Below are positions 1 through 9,439 of a stretch of 64,000 nucleotides of DNA, one piece after another. Each line of letters begins with the position of its first letter. Position 1 is the stretch's first letter. Below the pieces are notes generated by a model, which worked only from the letters and a program-made list of their open reading frames with translations, was not told where the DNA came from and searched no databases. This DNA comes from Candidatus Gastranaerophilales bacterium (GTDB lineage: Bacteria > Cyanobacteriota > Vampirovibrionia > Gastranaerophilales > Gastranaerophilaceae), in assembly GCA_944323735.1 (NCBI GenBank), contig CALUTO010000007.1, positions 25,788-89,787 on the forward strand. The letters run 5' to 3'. Both the position numbers and the translations under genes were made by a program.

Positions 1-120
1 AAAACAAACGCTGTTTACAATTCTAAATCCTTAATTCTAAACCTGACCTCAAAAAAAAAGCTTTTTTGTAATAAAATAAAAGAATAGAGCAAAAACACAA
101 AACGGAATGAAGAGTTGATT

Positions 121-1512
121 ATGGATATAAAAAATAAGAAATTTCACTTTATTGCCATCGGCGGAATAGGAATGAGCGGTTTAGCAAAATATTTGATTGA
201 ACTCGGCTGTTGCGTAAGCGGCTCTGATATAAAAGAAAGCAAATATATAAAAGAACTTGAAAAACTCGGTGCAAAAATAGCAATCGGTCACAATGCAGAA
301 AATATTCAGCCTGACATGATAGTTGTTGCCTCCAGTGCTATAAATGAAACTAACCCTGAAAAAATCAGAGCAAAAGAACTGGGACTGAAAATATATCACC
401 GGTCTGACATTTTAAAAATGATTTCAGAAGGGCCGGGCAAAAATAAAAAGCCAAAATTTTTAGGATTTTCAGGCACTCACGGAAAAACGACAACAAGCGG
501 TTTATGCACATATGTACTTGAAAATGCAGGACTGAAACCTTCATTCTGTGTAGGAGGAATAATTCCCGATTTGAATACAAACGCAAAAGCAGATGACGGT
601 GAATATTTTGTTGCGGAGCTTGATGAATCCGACGGCACGATTGTTAAATATTCACCGTATATCAGCGTGATTAACAATCTTGAAATTGACCATGTTGATT
701 TTTACAAACACGGTTTTCAAGACTTGCTTGATACATTCAAAATACACCTTTCACACATTGAAAAAAGCGGAAAGGTTTTGGTTAACAATGACTGTCAGGG
801 TATAAAAAAACTTATGGAGCAAAATCCTGAATACAAATTTATAACTTTCGGTTTAAAAGATGCCGACTACATGGCTGTTGATATTGAATACAGTGAACTC
901 GGCTCAGAATTCTGTCTGCAAAAGAACGGTCAGGTTAAAGGCAAACTAAAACTATCAATCCCGGGCCGGCATAATGTATATAATGCAATTGCGGTTTGTG
1001 CGGCCATAATGGAATGCGGAGTTGATTTTTCACTTATCCGTCCGTATTTTGAACATTTTTCAGGAATGGGCAGACGGTTTCAGCTGGTTTCAGAATTTAA
1101 CGGTATAAAAATTATTGATGATTATGCACATCATCCCTCGGAAATAACAACAACTCTTGAAAGTGCAAAAAATGCAGCACACGGCAGACTGATTGCAATA
1201 TTCCAACCCCACAGATATTCACGTCTTAAGGGGTTATGGGATGACTTTTTAAAATGTTTTGATACTGTAGATGAATTATTTGTTGTTGATGTTTATGCAG
1301 CCTCAGAAAAACCAATCGCAGGAATAAATTCTGAAAAATTTGTACAGTCACTCAATACACCGAAAGCAAAATACATTTCCGGCTCAATTGAAGAAGCGGC
1401 AAAAAAAATTGCGACTCAAATACAAAACGGAGATTTTGTAATAACGCTGGGTGCAGGAGATATAACAAAAATCGGAAAATTAATAGAAGCTGAAAACAAA
1501 GCAGGTGTTTAA
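121..1512 (+). CDS. murC: UDP-N-acetylmuramate--L-alanine ligase MurC
   Basis: Cytoplasmic ATP-dependent ligase that adds L-alanine to UDP-MurNAc, the first amino-acid step of peptidoglycan precursor synthesis. The N-terminus carries the UDP-binding motif AIGGIGMSGLA, the centre the Mur-ligase P-loop GTHGKTTT (about residue 120), and the C-terminal domain DDYAHHPSEI and FQPHRYSR, all typical of MurC. At about 463 residues it has the family length. An in-frame TTG lies 6 bases upstream at 115, but ATG at 121 has AAGAG at 110-114 with good spacing, so I use 121. The stop codon overlaps the murB start by one base (TAATG), indicating translational coupling. It is the first gene of murC-murB-ddl-ftsQ. 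Confidence 0.96.
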   Translation: MDIKNKKFHFIAIGGIGMSGLAKYLIELGCCVSGSDIKESKYIKELEKLGAKIAIGHNAENIQPDMIVVASSAINETNPEKIRAKELGLKIYHRSDILKMISEGPGKNKKPKFLGFSGTHGKTTTSGLCTYVLENAGLKPSFCVGGIIPDLNTNAKADDGEYFVAELDESDGTIVKYSPYISVINNLEIDHVDFYKHGFQDLLDTFKIHLSHIEKSGKVLVNNDCQGIKKLMEQNPEYKFITFGLKDADYMAVDIEYSELGSEFCLQKNGQVKGKLKLSIPGRHNVYNAIAVCAAIMECGVDFSLIRPYFEHFSGMGRRFQLVSEFNGIKIIDDYAHHPSEITTTLESAKNAAHGRLIAIFQPHRYSRLKGLWDDFLKCFDTVDELFVVDVYAASEKPIAGINSEKFVQSLNTPKAKYISGSIEEAAKKIATQIQNGDFVITLGAGDITKIGKLIEAENKAGV

Positions 1513-2426
1513 TGGAGCATAAAGACATCAAATATTTTGAGGATTATGAACTTAAAAAACATACCACTTTTAAAATCGGCGGGTGTGCCAGAAAAGTATG
1601 GTTCCCAAAAACAGAAAAAGAATTTGCTTACCTTCTCTCAACTCTGGACAATCCGGTAGTTCTCGGTGGATGTTCAAATGTTTTGATATCATCTGCAGGC
1701 ATAGACAGGGATGTCATACTAACAACCGGTTTAAGAAATTTTAGTATAGATGGTTTTACGATAACTGCAGATTGCGGTGTAAAAGCACCCATGCTCTCAA
1801 TACAGGCTCAAAAAAACGGTCTTAGCGGATTTGAGTTTATGATTGGATTTCCTGGTACTGTAGGCGGAATTATTCGCATGAATGCTTCTGCACACAGTCA
1901 GGCTGTTTCAGATACGTGTATAAACGCAAAAGTTTTTGACATGAAAACAAAATCCGTTCTGGAGTTAAGCAAAAACGAGCTTGAATTTAAATACAGAAGC
2001 TCAATTCTGGGCAAAAAAAATTATATTCTTTTGAGTGCAAAATTTGAATTAACCCCTGATGACAAAGAAAAAATTCAGGCACTTATGGACAGAAATAAAG
2101 AATTTCGAAGAAACAAACAGCCAAACCTTACACTGCCAAATGCCGGCAGTACCTTCAAAAATCCGCCCGGTGATTCAGCAGGAAGGCTTCTTGAACTGGC
2201 AGGCGCAAAAACAATTTCACACGGAGCAGCAAAAGTCTGGAGCGGACATGCAAATTTTGTTATAAATACGGGTAATGCAACTTCTAAAGATATTTCACAT
2301 GTAATTAATAAAATGTATAATATGGTTAAAGAAAAATATACTATAGAACTTGAACCGGAAGTAAAATTTATAGGAATTAAAGACAGGGAAGAAGAAGAAT
2401 TATGGAATACGATATTAAAAAAATAA
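1512..2426 (+). CDS. murB: UDP-N-acetylenolpyruvoylglucosamine reductase MurB
   Basis: FAD- and NADPH-dependent cytoplasmic reductase forming UDP-MurNAc from the enolpyruvyl precursor, one step before MurC. Visible family motifs are HTTFKIGG near the N-terminus, VLGGCSNVL and GFEFMIGFPGTVGGIIRMNA in the FAD domain, the catalytic-Ser region NAGSTFKNP, and the terminal Glu region LEPEVKFIG. The 304-residue length fits the shorter MurB type. It overlaps murC by one base and ddl by 25 bases, so the block is translated as one operon. Nothing is missing from the active site. Confidence 0.96.
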   Translation: MEHKDIKYFEDYELKKHTTFKIGGCARKVWFPKTEKEFAYLLSTLDNPVVLGGCSNVLISSAGIDRDVILTTGLRNFSIDGFTITADCGVKAPMLSIQAQKNGLSGFEFMIGFPGTVGGIIRMNASAHSQAVSDTCINAKVFDMKTKSVLELSKNELEFKYRSSILGKKNYILLSAKFELTPDDKEKIQALMDRNKEFRRNKQPNLTLPNAGSTFKNPPGDSAGRLLELAGAKTISHGAAKVWSGHANFVINTGNATSKDISHVINKMYNMVKEKYTIELEPEVKFIGIKDREEEELWNTILKK

Positions 2427-3361
2427 AAAAAGCAGTAGATGAAAAGACCAGAATAGCAGTACTTTGCGGAGGTCCTTCAAGCGAAAGAGAAATTTCTTTA
2501 CGCTCGGGAAAAAATGTTTTTGAAGCTTTAAAAAGATTAGGATACCAAAATACGGAATTAATAGATATTGACAAAAACATTGCACAGGTACTGCTGGAAA
2601 AAAAGATAGAAATTGTCTACAACGCAATGCACGGCAGATTCGGAGAGGACGGATGCATGCAGGGGCTTCTGGAAATTCTGGAAATTCCATACACAGGCTG
2701 CGGAGTCACGGCAAGTTCTGTATGCATGAACAAGGACTATACAAAAAATGTGCTTAGAAATTTTGACATACCTTTAATAAAATCAGTACTGGTAAGAAAA
2801 AACGAAGATTACAGGGAAAAAATTAAAAACCTCAAATATCCGCTAATGCTAAAACCTGTATCCGAAGGGTCAAGTCTTGGCATGTTCAAAGTATCAGACG
2901 AAAAAGAAATGACAGAATGTTTCAAAAAATCTCTAGAATACAATCAGGATGTACTTGTTGAAGAATATCTGAATGGCAAGAGCCTTACTGTAGGAGTTTT
3001 GGAAAACGGAGATGAATTGTTTGCAACAGAAATTCTTGAATTCAGAACCAAAACAGAATGGTACGATTATAAGGCGAAATACACTGCAGGTATGACAGAA
3101 TTTATTCTGCCGGCAGAACTTTCTTCTGAAATGACACAAAAGGTTAAAAATATTGCGGTAAAAGCTTTTAAAGCCTGCGGCTGCAGAGGAGTCAGCAGGG
3201 TAGATTTTCTTATCAGCAACAGCACGCCCTATGTCCTTGAAATCAATACAAGCCCCGGAATGACTGATTTAAGCGACCTTCCGGCTCAATCAAAAGCAAT
3301 GGGTATTAATTATGATAATCTTGTACAAATTATCTTGAATGGTGCAAGTTTAAATAAATAA
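2402..3361 (+). CDS. ddl: D-alanine--D-alanine ligase
   Basis: ATP-grasp ligase making the D-Ala-D-Ala dipeptide later added by MurF. Motifs: CGGPSSEREISLRSG at the N-terminus, HGRFGEDG, the ATP-grasp loop PVSEGSSLGM, and C-terminal SRVDFL and LEINTSPGMT. The omega-loop reads WYDYKAKY; in Ddl enzymes a Tyr here goes with D-Ala-D-Ala rather than D-Ala-D-lactate specificity, so ordinary pentapeptide is inferred. The start is inside murB with a purine-rich AGAAGAAG just upstream. 319 residues, normal for the family. Confidence 0.95.
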   Translation: MEYDIKKIKKAVDEKTRIAVLCGGPSSEREISLRSGKNVFEALKRLGYQNTELIDIDKNIAQVLLEKKIEIVYNAMHGRFGEDGCMQGLLEILEIPYTGCGVTASSVCMNKDYTKNVLRNFDIPLIKSVLVRKNEDYREKIKNLKYPLMLKPVSEGSSLGMFKVSDEKEMTECFKKSLEYNQDVLVEEYLNGKSLTVGVLENGDELFATEILEFRTKTEWYDYKAKYTAGMTEFILPAELSSEMTQKVKNIAVKAFKACGCRGVSRVDFLISNSTPYVLEINTSPGMTDLSDLPAQSKAMGINYDNLVQIILNGASLNK

Positions 3362-3364
3362 AAT

Positions 3365-4228
3365 ATGAAAAAACGACTAAAAAAATATGACAATAATATA
3401 AATATTGACAGAAGAGTCAAAATTAACCAGATGCAGCGTCACGTAAGACGCAGCCAGATTACACTGAAAAGAATTCGCATTCTGGTCAGACTTATTATAA
3501 TTTTATTGCTTATATTTGCAGGATATAAAGTATACAAACTCCCCCAGTGGTATCTTGATAAAGGTGCTTTTAACAGCCCGCACAACAGAGCTCTGGATAT
3601 TGTCGGAAACAGAATAACGCCGACTTACAGGATTATGTCAATACTTCAAAGAACGCCGGTGCCGCAGCGTCCCATTTATTTATTTAATACAAAAAAACTA
3701 GAAAAAGAGCTGGAAACACTTGCCCCGATAAAAGAAGTTTTTATAAGAAGATTCTGGTTTCCGGCCAGACTAAATATTATTGTTATAGAAAGAACACCTG
3801 TCATTTCAATATCTCCGGCAGAAAATGTTGCCCCGATTGCATTTTTTGCAGAAGGAGGGAAGCTGATAGGCAGAGAATATATGCCCCTGGATTCATATTA
3901 TAAAACTATTCTGGTTTTATCCTACGGAACAAAAGGAGATGATTACAAAAGCTGGGATGAAGCCAAAATTAAAAAAATAGAAAATCTCGCCAAAGCCTTA
4001 GAATTTTACAGCCATGAAAAGGTAAAATATCTTGATTTCAGAAATCCTAAAGATATTTATGCCCAGCTTCAATCTGTAAAAGTAAGGGTAGGAGATTTAA
4101 ACAGCACTACCCTGCAAAGAATAACAAGAATAACATCCATACTTCCGGAAGTAAAAACGCTTAATAAAAAAGTGAAATATATTGATTTGCGCTGGGAAGA
4201 TACACCGTATATCAAGCTTGAAGAATAA
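3365..4228 (+). CDS. ftsQ: FtsQ/DivIB-type cell-division protein with POTRA domain
   Basis: Bitopic membrane protein of the divisome that links FtsB/FtsL-type proteins to septal wall synthesis. A very basic cytoplasmic N-terminus (residues 1-38) precedes one transmembrane helix (about 39-56), then a POTRA-like domain starting near NRALDIVGNRI and containing the beta-strand pattern LNIIVIERTPVIS that is characteristic of FtsQ. It is weakly conserved as this family usually is, so the call rests on topology, the POTRA pattern and its place directly after murC-murB-ddl, where ftsQ normally sits. It ends 11 bases from the convergent lytic transglycosylase gene. Confidence 0.85.
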   Translation: MKKRLKKYDNNINIDRRVKINQMQRHVRRSQITLKRIRILVRLIIILLLIFAGYKVYKLPQWYLDKGAFNSPHNRALDIVGNRITPTYRIMSILQRTPVPQRPIYLFNTKKLEKELETLAPIKEVFIRRFWFPARLNIIVIERTPVISISPAENVAPIAFFAEGGKLIGREYMPLDSYYKTILVLSYGTKGDDYKSWDEAKIKKIENLAKALEFYSHEKVKYLDFRNPKDIYAQLQSVKVRVGDLNSTTLQRITRITSILPEVKTLNKKVKYIDLRWEDTPYIKLEE

Positions 4229-4239
4229 AAAGTAAACAC

Positions 4240-6324
4240 CTAATAAATATTAGAGTACATCCAGTATGTTCTGAATACTTTTTTTACATATTCTCTGGTT
4301 TCCGGATACGGTATATTTTCAATAAATTCATCATAATTGTCATAATCAAGATTTTCTTTCCAGTTAGTAACAGCATTCGGTCCGCCGTTATATGAAGCAA
4401 TTGCAAATAAATCAGCATGATTGTGCGAATTTTTTAAATAATCGATATAAGCACAGCCGAGTTTTATATTGTCTTCAGGCTCATACAAACTGTTGTATCT
4501 GATACCGGCTTTGTGAGCAATATAATTTGCAGTAGAAGGCATTAACTGCATAAGACCTCTGGCACCCGCACTGCTTCCTGCTTTCGGATTAAAATAGCTT
4601 TCTTCTCTGATAAGTGCAGAAACAAGATATGAATCCAGATTATACATGTGAGAATATTTATTAATCAAGTCCTGATAATGCAGCTGGTATGCAAGTTTGT
4701 ATATATCATCAGAAAAAACAGGTTTTTCCTGCATTTCATCAATTGCATCCCGCGCAAGAGATGCAGATGTTGAAAATTTGCCCCTTTGATAATTCAGCCA
4801 GCTCTGAACCAGCTTATTATCCTGTTCTATACTATTTAAGAGCTCATAGTCACCCGTTTTTAAAATTGTATTAATCAAAGTAGATTTATCATTTGTTAAA
4901 TTTGTATACTCTATTGGAAAATTTATTTCATAATCATCTTCAGGCAAACGTCTTGCCGATTTTGTAGACCAGTCATGAGATTTATAGAAGCTGAGTTTTT
5001 TATTAGCCCTGTATGCATAATAGGAATCCGGATATTTTGAGATTATTCTCTGGTAAAAGGTTTTTGCAAGAATTTTCTTATTTGTTTTTTCAGCTATTCT
5101 ACCCATCCAATATGCTACCTTTGGGGCAGATTGAGCTTTTTCATAATTTCCCAGATAGAATTTGCCGATAGATTCCGCTTTTGTATAATCGCCTTTTCGG
5201 TATTCATTCCAGAACAAATTAGCAACAGCCTCCGGTGCATATTTGCTATTTGGAAATTCAGTATATATTTCTTTGAAAAAAATATTTTTTATTGCATTTT
5301 CTTCGAATTTAGACAGTCTGTACAGAATATAGTCACATCCTTTTGATTTATTTGATTTTGCAATCTCAAGTGCCCTGTATAAACCCTGTTTTTCTCCTGA
5401 CGGATACGAAGCTGCAAAAACATCCAGAATATCTTTTAATTCTTCATCGTCTATATTTATCGAATAGTTTGTATAGCCGTTAAAAAATATTTCATCAGCT
5501 TTGTCATTTTGTTTTAATTTTTTATAGCATAAATATAAATAATGCCAGCTGTTTTTAAAATCAGCATGCAATAAAAACTCCAGAGCATCCTGATACATTC
5601 CGTTTTTTATGAACGCATGCCCGATAATCCTGTTTTCATTCGACGTAAATACAAGTTTTTCATTCCTTGAAGAGTCATTACATTCATCAGTCTGCAGGGT
5701 CAAGTTTTCCAAAAAACCTGTATTTTCAGGTTTTTTAACAACAATTTTGTCCAGAGTCATCAGTTCTTTCAGACAGTTTAGCGAAAAACGCCCGTCCGGA
5801 GCATCTTTTATGTAAGACATAAAATATATTTTAGCTCTTGAAGGATTTTTTTCTTTACTTATCAATCCCAGATAATAATTTGCAGCGGTTTTATAATCAC
5901 TGTCAGGAAAATTTTTTACTATTGCATTAAAAGTTTTTTCTGCTTTTTTATATTCCTGCTGACGAAAATAATTCTGCGCCAGTGCGTAATAAACCTTTTC
6001 TATGAACATAGACTCCGGAAACCGTTCGATAAAAAAATGATATTTTTTAATTGCTGTTTCGGTATCTTTTAATTCATCAGCACAAAGAGCCTGCCTTAAC
6101 AGTGCTATTTCATACAAAGCAGACGTCTTTGAAACATTACTGAAATTAAAATATGCATTTTCATAATCCTGTTTTTCTAAATATTCAAGACCCTGATGAT
6201 AAGTTATAAAATCCTTATCAGATATTACCGACATATTATATACATTTGAAAATGCAATTAATATAAGTATTGCAAATGCAGCTGTTATAAATATAAATTT
6301 TAAAATTTTTTTCCAATCCTGCAT
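4240..6324 (-). CDS. Membrane-anchored lytic murein transglycosylase with TPR repeats (Slt70-like)
   Basis: Predicted periplasmic enzyme that cleaves the glycan backbone of peptidoglycan non-hydrolytically. Residues 8-27 form an N-terminal membrane anchor or uncleaved signal. About 500 residues of TPR-like helical pairs follow (for example YYALAQNYFRQQEYKKAEK and GRIAEKTNKKILAKTFYQ). The last ~130 residues are an SLT domain with ALIREESYFNPKAGSS (catalytic Glu in REES), GARGLMQLMPSTA and IASYNGGPNAV. Domain order and 694-residue length match Slt70. It is convergent with ftsQ. The exact physiological substrate, septal or general wall, cannot be read from the sequence. Confidence 0.9.
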   Translation of the reverse strand: MQDWKKILKFIFITAAFAILILIAFSNVYNMSVISDKDFITYHQGLEYLEKQDYENAYFNFSNVSKTSALYEIALLRQALCADELKDTETAIKKYHFFIERFPESMFIEKVYYALAQNYFRQQEYKKAEKTFNAIVKNFPDSDYKTAANYYLGLISKEKNPSRAKIYFMSYIKDAPDGRFSLNCLKELMTLDKIVVKKPENTGFLENLTLQTDECNDSSRNEKLVFTSNENRIIGHAFIKNGMYQDALEFLLHADFKNSWHYLYLCYKKLKQNDKADEIFFNGYTNYSINIDDEELKDILDVFAASYPSGEKQGLYRALEIAKSNKSKGCDYILYRLSKFEENAIKNIFFKEIYTEFPNSKYAPEAVANLFWNEYRKGDYTKAESIGKFYLGNYEKAQSAPKVAYWMGRIAEKTNKKILAKTFYQRIISKYPDSYYAYRANKKLSFYKSHDWSTKSARRLPEDDYEINFPIEYTNLTNDKSTLINTILKTGDYELLNSIEQDNKLVQSWLNYQRGKFSTSASLARDAIDEMQEKPVFSDDIYKLAYQLHYQDLINKYSHMYNLDSYLVSALIREESYFNPKAGSSAGARGLMQLMPSTANYIAHKAGIRYNSLYEPEDNIKLGCAYIDYLKNSHNHADLFAIASYNGGPNAVTNWKENLDYDNYDEFIENIPYPETREYVKKVFRTYWMYSNIY

Positions 6325-6458
6325 AATATTTTATTTCTTTTATAACATCTAATTCATATCCTTATATTAAGTATCCTTAAAAATTACTAAAAGGGCAAGG
6401 TATTTTACAACATTTAAGCAGATATTATAAAAGTAATCAAACGGGATAAATAAAAGTT

Positions 6459-6659
6459 ATGAGTGAGACAAAAACGATTTTTTACACGGAATATGCTTCT
6501 GATTTTTTTTACAAAAATAAATTTAAAAAAAATATCATAAAAAATTACATTTACGAGTTTGATAAAAAAATAATTCAGGAAATTCCTGATGATTACAGTC
6601 AAACAGATACACTGACAGCGGACGGTAAAGAAATAGTAAAAATAGTCCCTTTACCGTAA
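6459..6659 (+). CDS. Possible small protein, 66 residues, unknown
   Basis: An open frame in the 274-base gap between the transglycosylase and the kinase. The predicted peptide is polar, charged and Tyr/Lys/Asp-rich, like real proteins here, while the antisense frame is implausibly hydrophobic. Against it: no clear Shine-Dalgarno sequence, and the last 61 bases run antisense into the 3' end of the kinase gene. I do not recognise a family. Low confidence. Confidence 0.25.
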   Translation: MSETKTIFYTEYASDFFYKNKFKKNIIKNYIYEFDKKIIQEIPDDYSQTDTLTADGKEIVKIVPLP

Positions 6660-8032
6660 GTCGATTCTACACTGATATTCCCGCCATGAGCGTCCACGAT
6701 TTTTTTTGTAATAAAAAGTCCCAGGCCGGAACCAACTTTTTTAAATCTTTTTGCAGAAGAATGAAATTCTTCAAATATATGATCTATGTCCTCTTTTGCA
6801 ATACCGACACCAAAATCACAGACTTTAATCAAAATATCCTTTTGGGTTTCTGATATTTCTACCGTAATAGTCTGATTTAATGAAGAATATTCAGAAGCGT
6901 TTGATATAAGATTTATCAGGACTCTGCACAATTCTATTTCATCATAATAAAAATTTTCATTTTTTGTCTTGTAATTTATTTTTAAAACCTGATTTTTAGA
7001 TTCCAGAATATATTTTATACTATCTGTACATTTACTTATTGTTTTTTTTAAAGAGTTTGCTTCTTTTTTTATTTTAAAACTGTCGTTTTCTATTTTATAT
7101 TTAGTAAGCAGATTATCAGTCATTCGTGACATAAATTTTGAAGATGCAAGAATTTCTTTTAAAATTTCTTTCTGCTCGGTTTTCATCTCCCCGAAATTTC
7201 CATCAATCAACATCTGTAAGGCTCTTTCTTCAGCTCTGACAGGTGTCTTTAGATCATGAGTCAGTGTTGCAATAAACTGTTTTCTTTGCCTTTCCAGTTT
7301 AACTGTTTCCGTTACGTCCCGGATTATTATCAAATAGCCTACCGGTTCTCCTTTTTTATCATAAATTTTTGAAATATTCGCATTTGTATAATGACCGGGT
7401 AAATTTATATTAATCAGTATGTGCTGTTTATTTGAATTTTTAAAATCAAGCAGTGTATTTTTTGCAGTATTCAAATTTAAATAGTTTAATGCACCCAAAA
7501 AATTTTTCATATCTAAAGGAAAAAGTCTGTTATTTTTAGATACCACATCAAAATTGTTGTCAGTCAAAATAATTTCATCATCAGAAAATTTGAAAATATT
7601 ATCCAGTTTCTCTTTTTCACCGAGCAGTTCATCTTTTAGTATTTTAATTTTTAAAATACTTTTTATCTTAGCTTTAATAGTACGGGGGTTTATTGGTTTT
7701 TCAATATATCCATAAGAACCCATATCATAGCTTTTGACTTTATTTTTCTCTGTATTGCCATATCCGCTTATAAAAACTATCGGTGTTTCCGGATGAATTT
7801 TTGTAAAATGTTTTGCAAACTGAAAACCGTCCATCTCCGGCATTACAATATCAAGTATTAATATATCATAATTTTCATTTTCAGCAGCAATTAATGCTTC
7901 CAGCGGATTTGTATAGGAATATATTCTGTATTGTTCTTTTTCAAAAATCTCTTGCAGCAATTCGGCATTAGAACTATTATCATCGACGACAAGTATTTTA
8001 TATTGTTTTTTAGTCATACAAATTTCTTTCAT
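6599..8032 (-). CDS. Hybrid two-component protein: receiver domain followed by histidine kinase
   Basis: Cytoplasmic signalling protein with an unusual order: an N-terminal receiver domain (VVDDNSS, phospho-acceptor Asp in LILDIVMPEMDG about residue 61, conserved Lys in YIEKPI), a middle PAS-like segment (about 130-240), then HisKA (ATLTHDLKTP with the phospho-His) and a HATPase domain (NLISNASEYS, FGVGIAKEDI, GSGLGLFITKKIV). No membrane helix is seen, so the input is probably another phosphorelay protein or a soluble ligand. No response regulator is adjacent, so the output is unknown. An alternative ATG lies 15 bases downstream (8017); neither start has a strong ribosome-binding site. Confidence 0.92.
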   Translation of the reverse strand: MKEICMTKKQYKILVVDDNSSNAELLQEIFEKEQYRIYSYTNPLEALIAAENENYDILILDIVMPEMDGFQFAKHFTKIHPETPIVFISGYGNTEKNKVKSYDMGSYGYIEKPINPRTIKAKIKSILKIKILKDELLGEKEKLDNIFKFSDDEIILTDNNFDVVSKNNRLFPLDMKNFLGALNYLNLNTAKNTLLDFKNSNKQHILININLPGHYTNANISKIYDKKGEPVGYLIIIRDVTETVKLERQRKQFIATLTHDLKTPVRAEERALQMLIDGNFGEMKTEQKEILKEILASSKFMSRMTDNLLTKYKIENDSFKIKKEANSLKKTISKCTDSIKYILESKNQVLKINYKTKNENFYYDEIELCRVLINLISNASEYSSLNQTITVEISETQKDILIKVCDFGVGIAKEDIDHIFEEFHSSAKRFKKVGSGLGLFITKKIVDAHGGNISVESTYGKGTIFTISLPSAVSVSV

Positions 8033-8129
8033 ACTTTATATAGGATAGCAATTTAGACACATAAAAGGAAAATTTTAGAGTTTTTCTACTCTGGACTTTA
8101 AATTGTAATTCTAATTTCAAAATATTTAT

Positions 8130-8147
8130 ATTACCCGACCGGGCAAT
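8130..8147. repeat. GC-rich imperfect inverted repeat
   Basis: ATTACCCG and CGGGCAAT flank a two-base centre, with one mismatch between arms. It stands out because the surrounding gap is very AT-rich. It lies between the divergent kinase and RHH genes and could be an operator half-site pair, but there is no T-run to make it a terminator. Function is unknown. Confidence 0.3.
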
Positions 8148-8183
8148 TATTCCTTAATAAATATTTAAACATTCAAGCATACT

Positions 8184-8305
8184 AACCTCGCTTTTCGTCA
8201 TGAGAATATTAACGCATGTTATTCAAAATTGCAATACTATATGTATTTGTTTTTTAAATATATATTAAACACTTTATATCAAATACAATTACAAAAAGCG
8301 AGGTT
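8184..8305. repeat. Perfect 12-bp inverted repeat upstream of the RHH gene
   Basis: AACCTCGCTTTT (8184-8195) and its exact reverse complement AAAAGCGAGGTT (8294-8305) bracket 98 bases. Both arms are followed on the plus strand by GTCATGA. The right arm contains the GAGG that would serve as ribosome-binding site for the following small gene, so pairing of the arms, or protein binding to them, would affect its expression. RHH proteins commonly autoregulate through inverted repeats; an operator role is my inference. Confidence 0.5.
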
Positions 8306-8315
8306 GTCATGAACG

Positions 8316-8480
8316 ATGGAAGATTTCAAACCAATTAAACAAGAAAAAACTGTAATAAGTATAAGAATAGACGTAGACGTCTTGAAAAAAATTGATAAAC
8401 TGTCAAACGATACAGACATAAGTAGAAACGAATTTATAGTCCAGTGTATTGATTTTGCCCTTAAAAATCTTCGCAAATGA
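8316..8480 (+). CDS. Small ribbon-helix-helix (CopG/Arc-type) DNA-binding protein
   Basis: A 54-residue protein. After a short polar arm it reads KTVISIRIDVDVLKKIDKLS, a beta-strand (VISIRID) followed by an amphipathic helix. The segment DISRNEFIVQCIDFALKNL then gives the second helix with the SRNEFI turn typical of RHH/CopG proteins. The only in-frame start is ATG 8316, since a TGA lies immediately upstream; GAGG at 8300-8303 is 12 bases away, rather far. RHH proteins dimerise and insert the strand pair into the DNA major groove; many are antitoxins or autoregulators, but no toxin-like gene is adjacent (the next gene is a convergent ABC permease). The upstream inverted repeat is a candidate operator. 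Confidence 0.75.
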   Translation: MEDFKPIKQEKTVISIRIDVDVLKKIDKLSNDTDISRNEFIVQCIDFALKNLRK

Positions 8481-8491
8481 ATTTTAAGGAC

Positions 8492-9316
8492 TCATTCCTT
8501 TATACCTCCGGTAAGTATATCGTTAATAAAATATTTTTTTCCAAAAATAAATATTAACAGTACCGGCAATGACAGAACTACAGAACAGGCCATCAAATCT
8601 CCCCACTGTATCACTTCTCTGAAACTGCTTTTAAATTGCGCAAGTGCAACAGGAAGAGTCATTATACTTTCTGAATTCGTTACAATTAACGGCCACATAA
8701 AACTATTCCATGATGTAATAAAAGTAAAAATGCCCAGCGTAACTACAGCCGGAACTGCTGTCGGCAATGCAATACTAAAAAATAATTTCACACTTCCGCA
8801 TCCGTCAATTTTTGCAGCATCCTCCATCTCAGGATTTACACTCATAAACCACTGACGCATCAAAAAAACTCCAAACCCGCCGAACAGCCCCGGAACTATC
8901 AAGGCCTGATAAGTATCAATCCAGTTTAATGACCTCATGATAAAAAACAGGGGAATAATATTCACCTGAGGGGGAACCATCATAGTAACAAGAAACAGAA
9001 AAAACAAAAAATTCTTATACCTGAATTTTGCACGTGCAAATGCATATCCCGCCATTGCAGAAAACAAAACCTGAAAAATTGTAGTTATTGATGCAACAAA
9101 AAAACTGTTAAAAAAGTATATAGTGAACGGAATATTCTTAAATATGCCGGTATAATTTCCCAATACCGGAGGAAACGGAGCAATTTTTGGCGGAACAGAA
9201 AATATATCAGCCTCTGGCATAAACGATACTGAAACCATCCACAAAAACGGTGCAATCATCGATATAGCACCAGTAATCAAAATAAAATATCCTGCTATTT
9301 TTAAAAGCCTGCTCAT
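8492..9316 (-). CDS. Carbohydrate ABC transporter permease, MalG/UgpE family
   Basis: Inner-membrane permease of a binding-protein-dependent sugar importer. It has about six hydrophobic helices and the cytoplasmic EAA-type loop, MEDAAKIDGCGSVKLFFSIA, that docks to the ATPase. The N-terminal PFLWMVSVSF and C-terminal VLLIFIFGKKYFINDILTGG are typical of the MalG side. Length 274 residues is complete. No partner permease, binding protein or ATPase is next to it, so those must be encoded elsewhere; the substrate cannot be named. Its stop is 11 bases from the convergent RHH gene stop. Confidence 0.9.
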   Translation of the reverse strand: MSRLLKIAGYFILITGAISMIAPFLWMVSVSFMPEADIFSVPPKIAPFPPVLGNYTGIFKNIPFTIYFFNSFFVASITTIFQVLFSAMAGYAFARAKFRYKNFLFFLFLVTMMVPPQVNIIPLFFIMRSLNWIDTYQALIVPGLFGGFGVFLMRQWFMSVNPEMEDAAKIDGCGSVKLFFSIALPTAVPAVVTLGIFTFITSWNSFMWPLIVTNSESIMTLPVALAQFKSSFREVIQWGDLMACSVVLSLPVLLIFIFGKKYFINDILTGGIKE

Positions 9317-9439
9317 TAAGGACTATTCTAGCATAAATTCGCTTATTAACAGTAAAGAAACTTTAAATTATCCTACAAAAAGGCTTAATTTTTTTATAAA
9401 AATATGTTATACTACAAATGTAACAAAGGATAATAAAAC

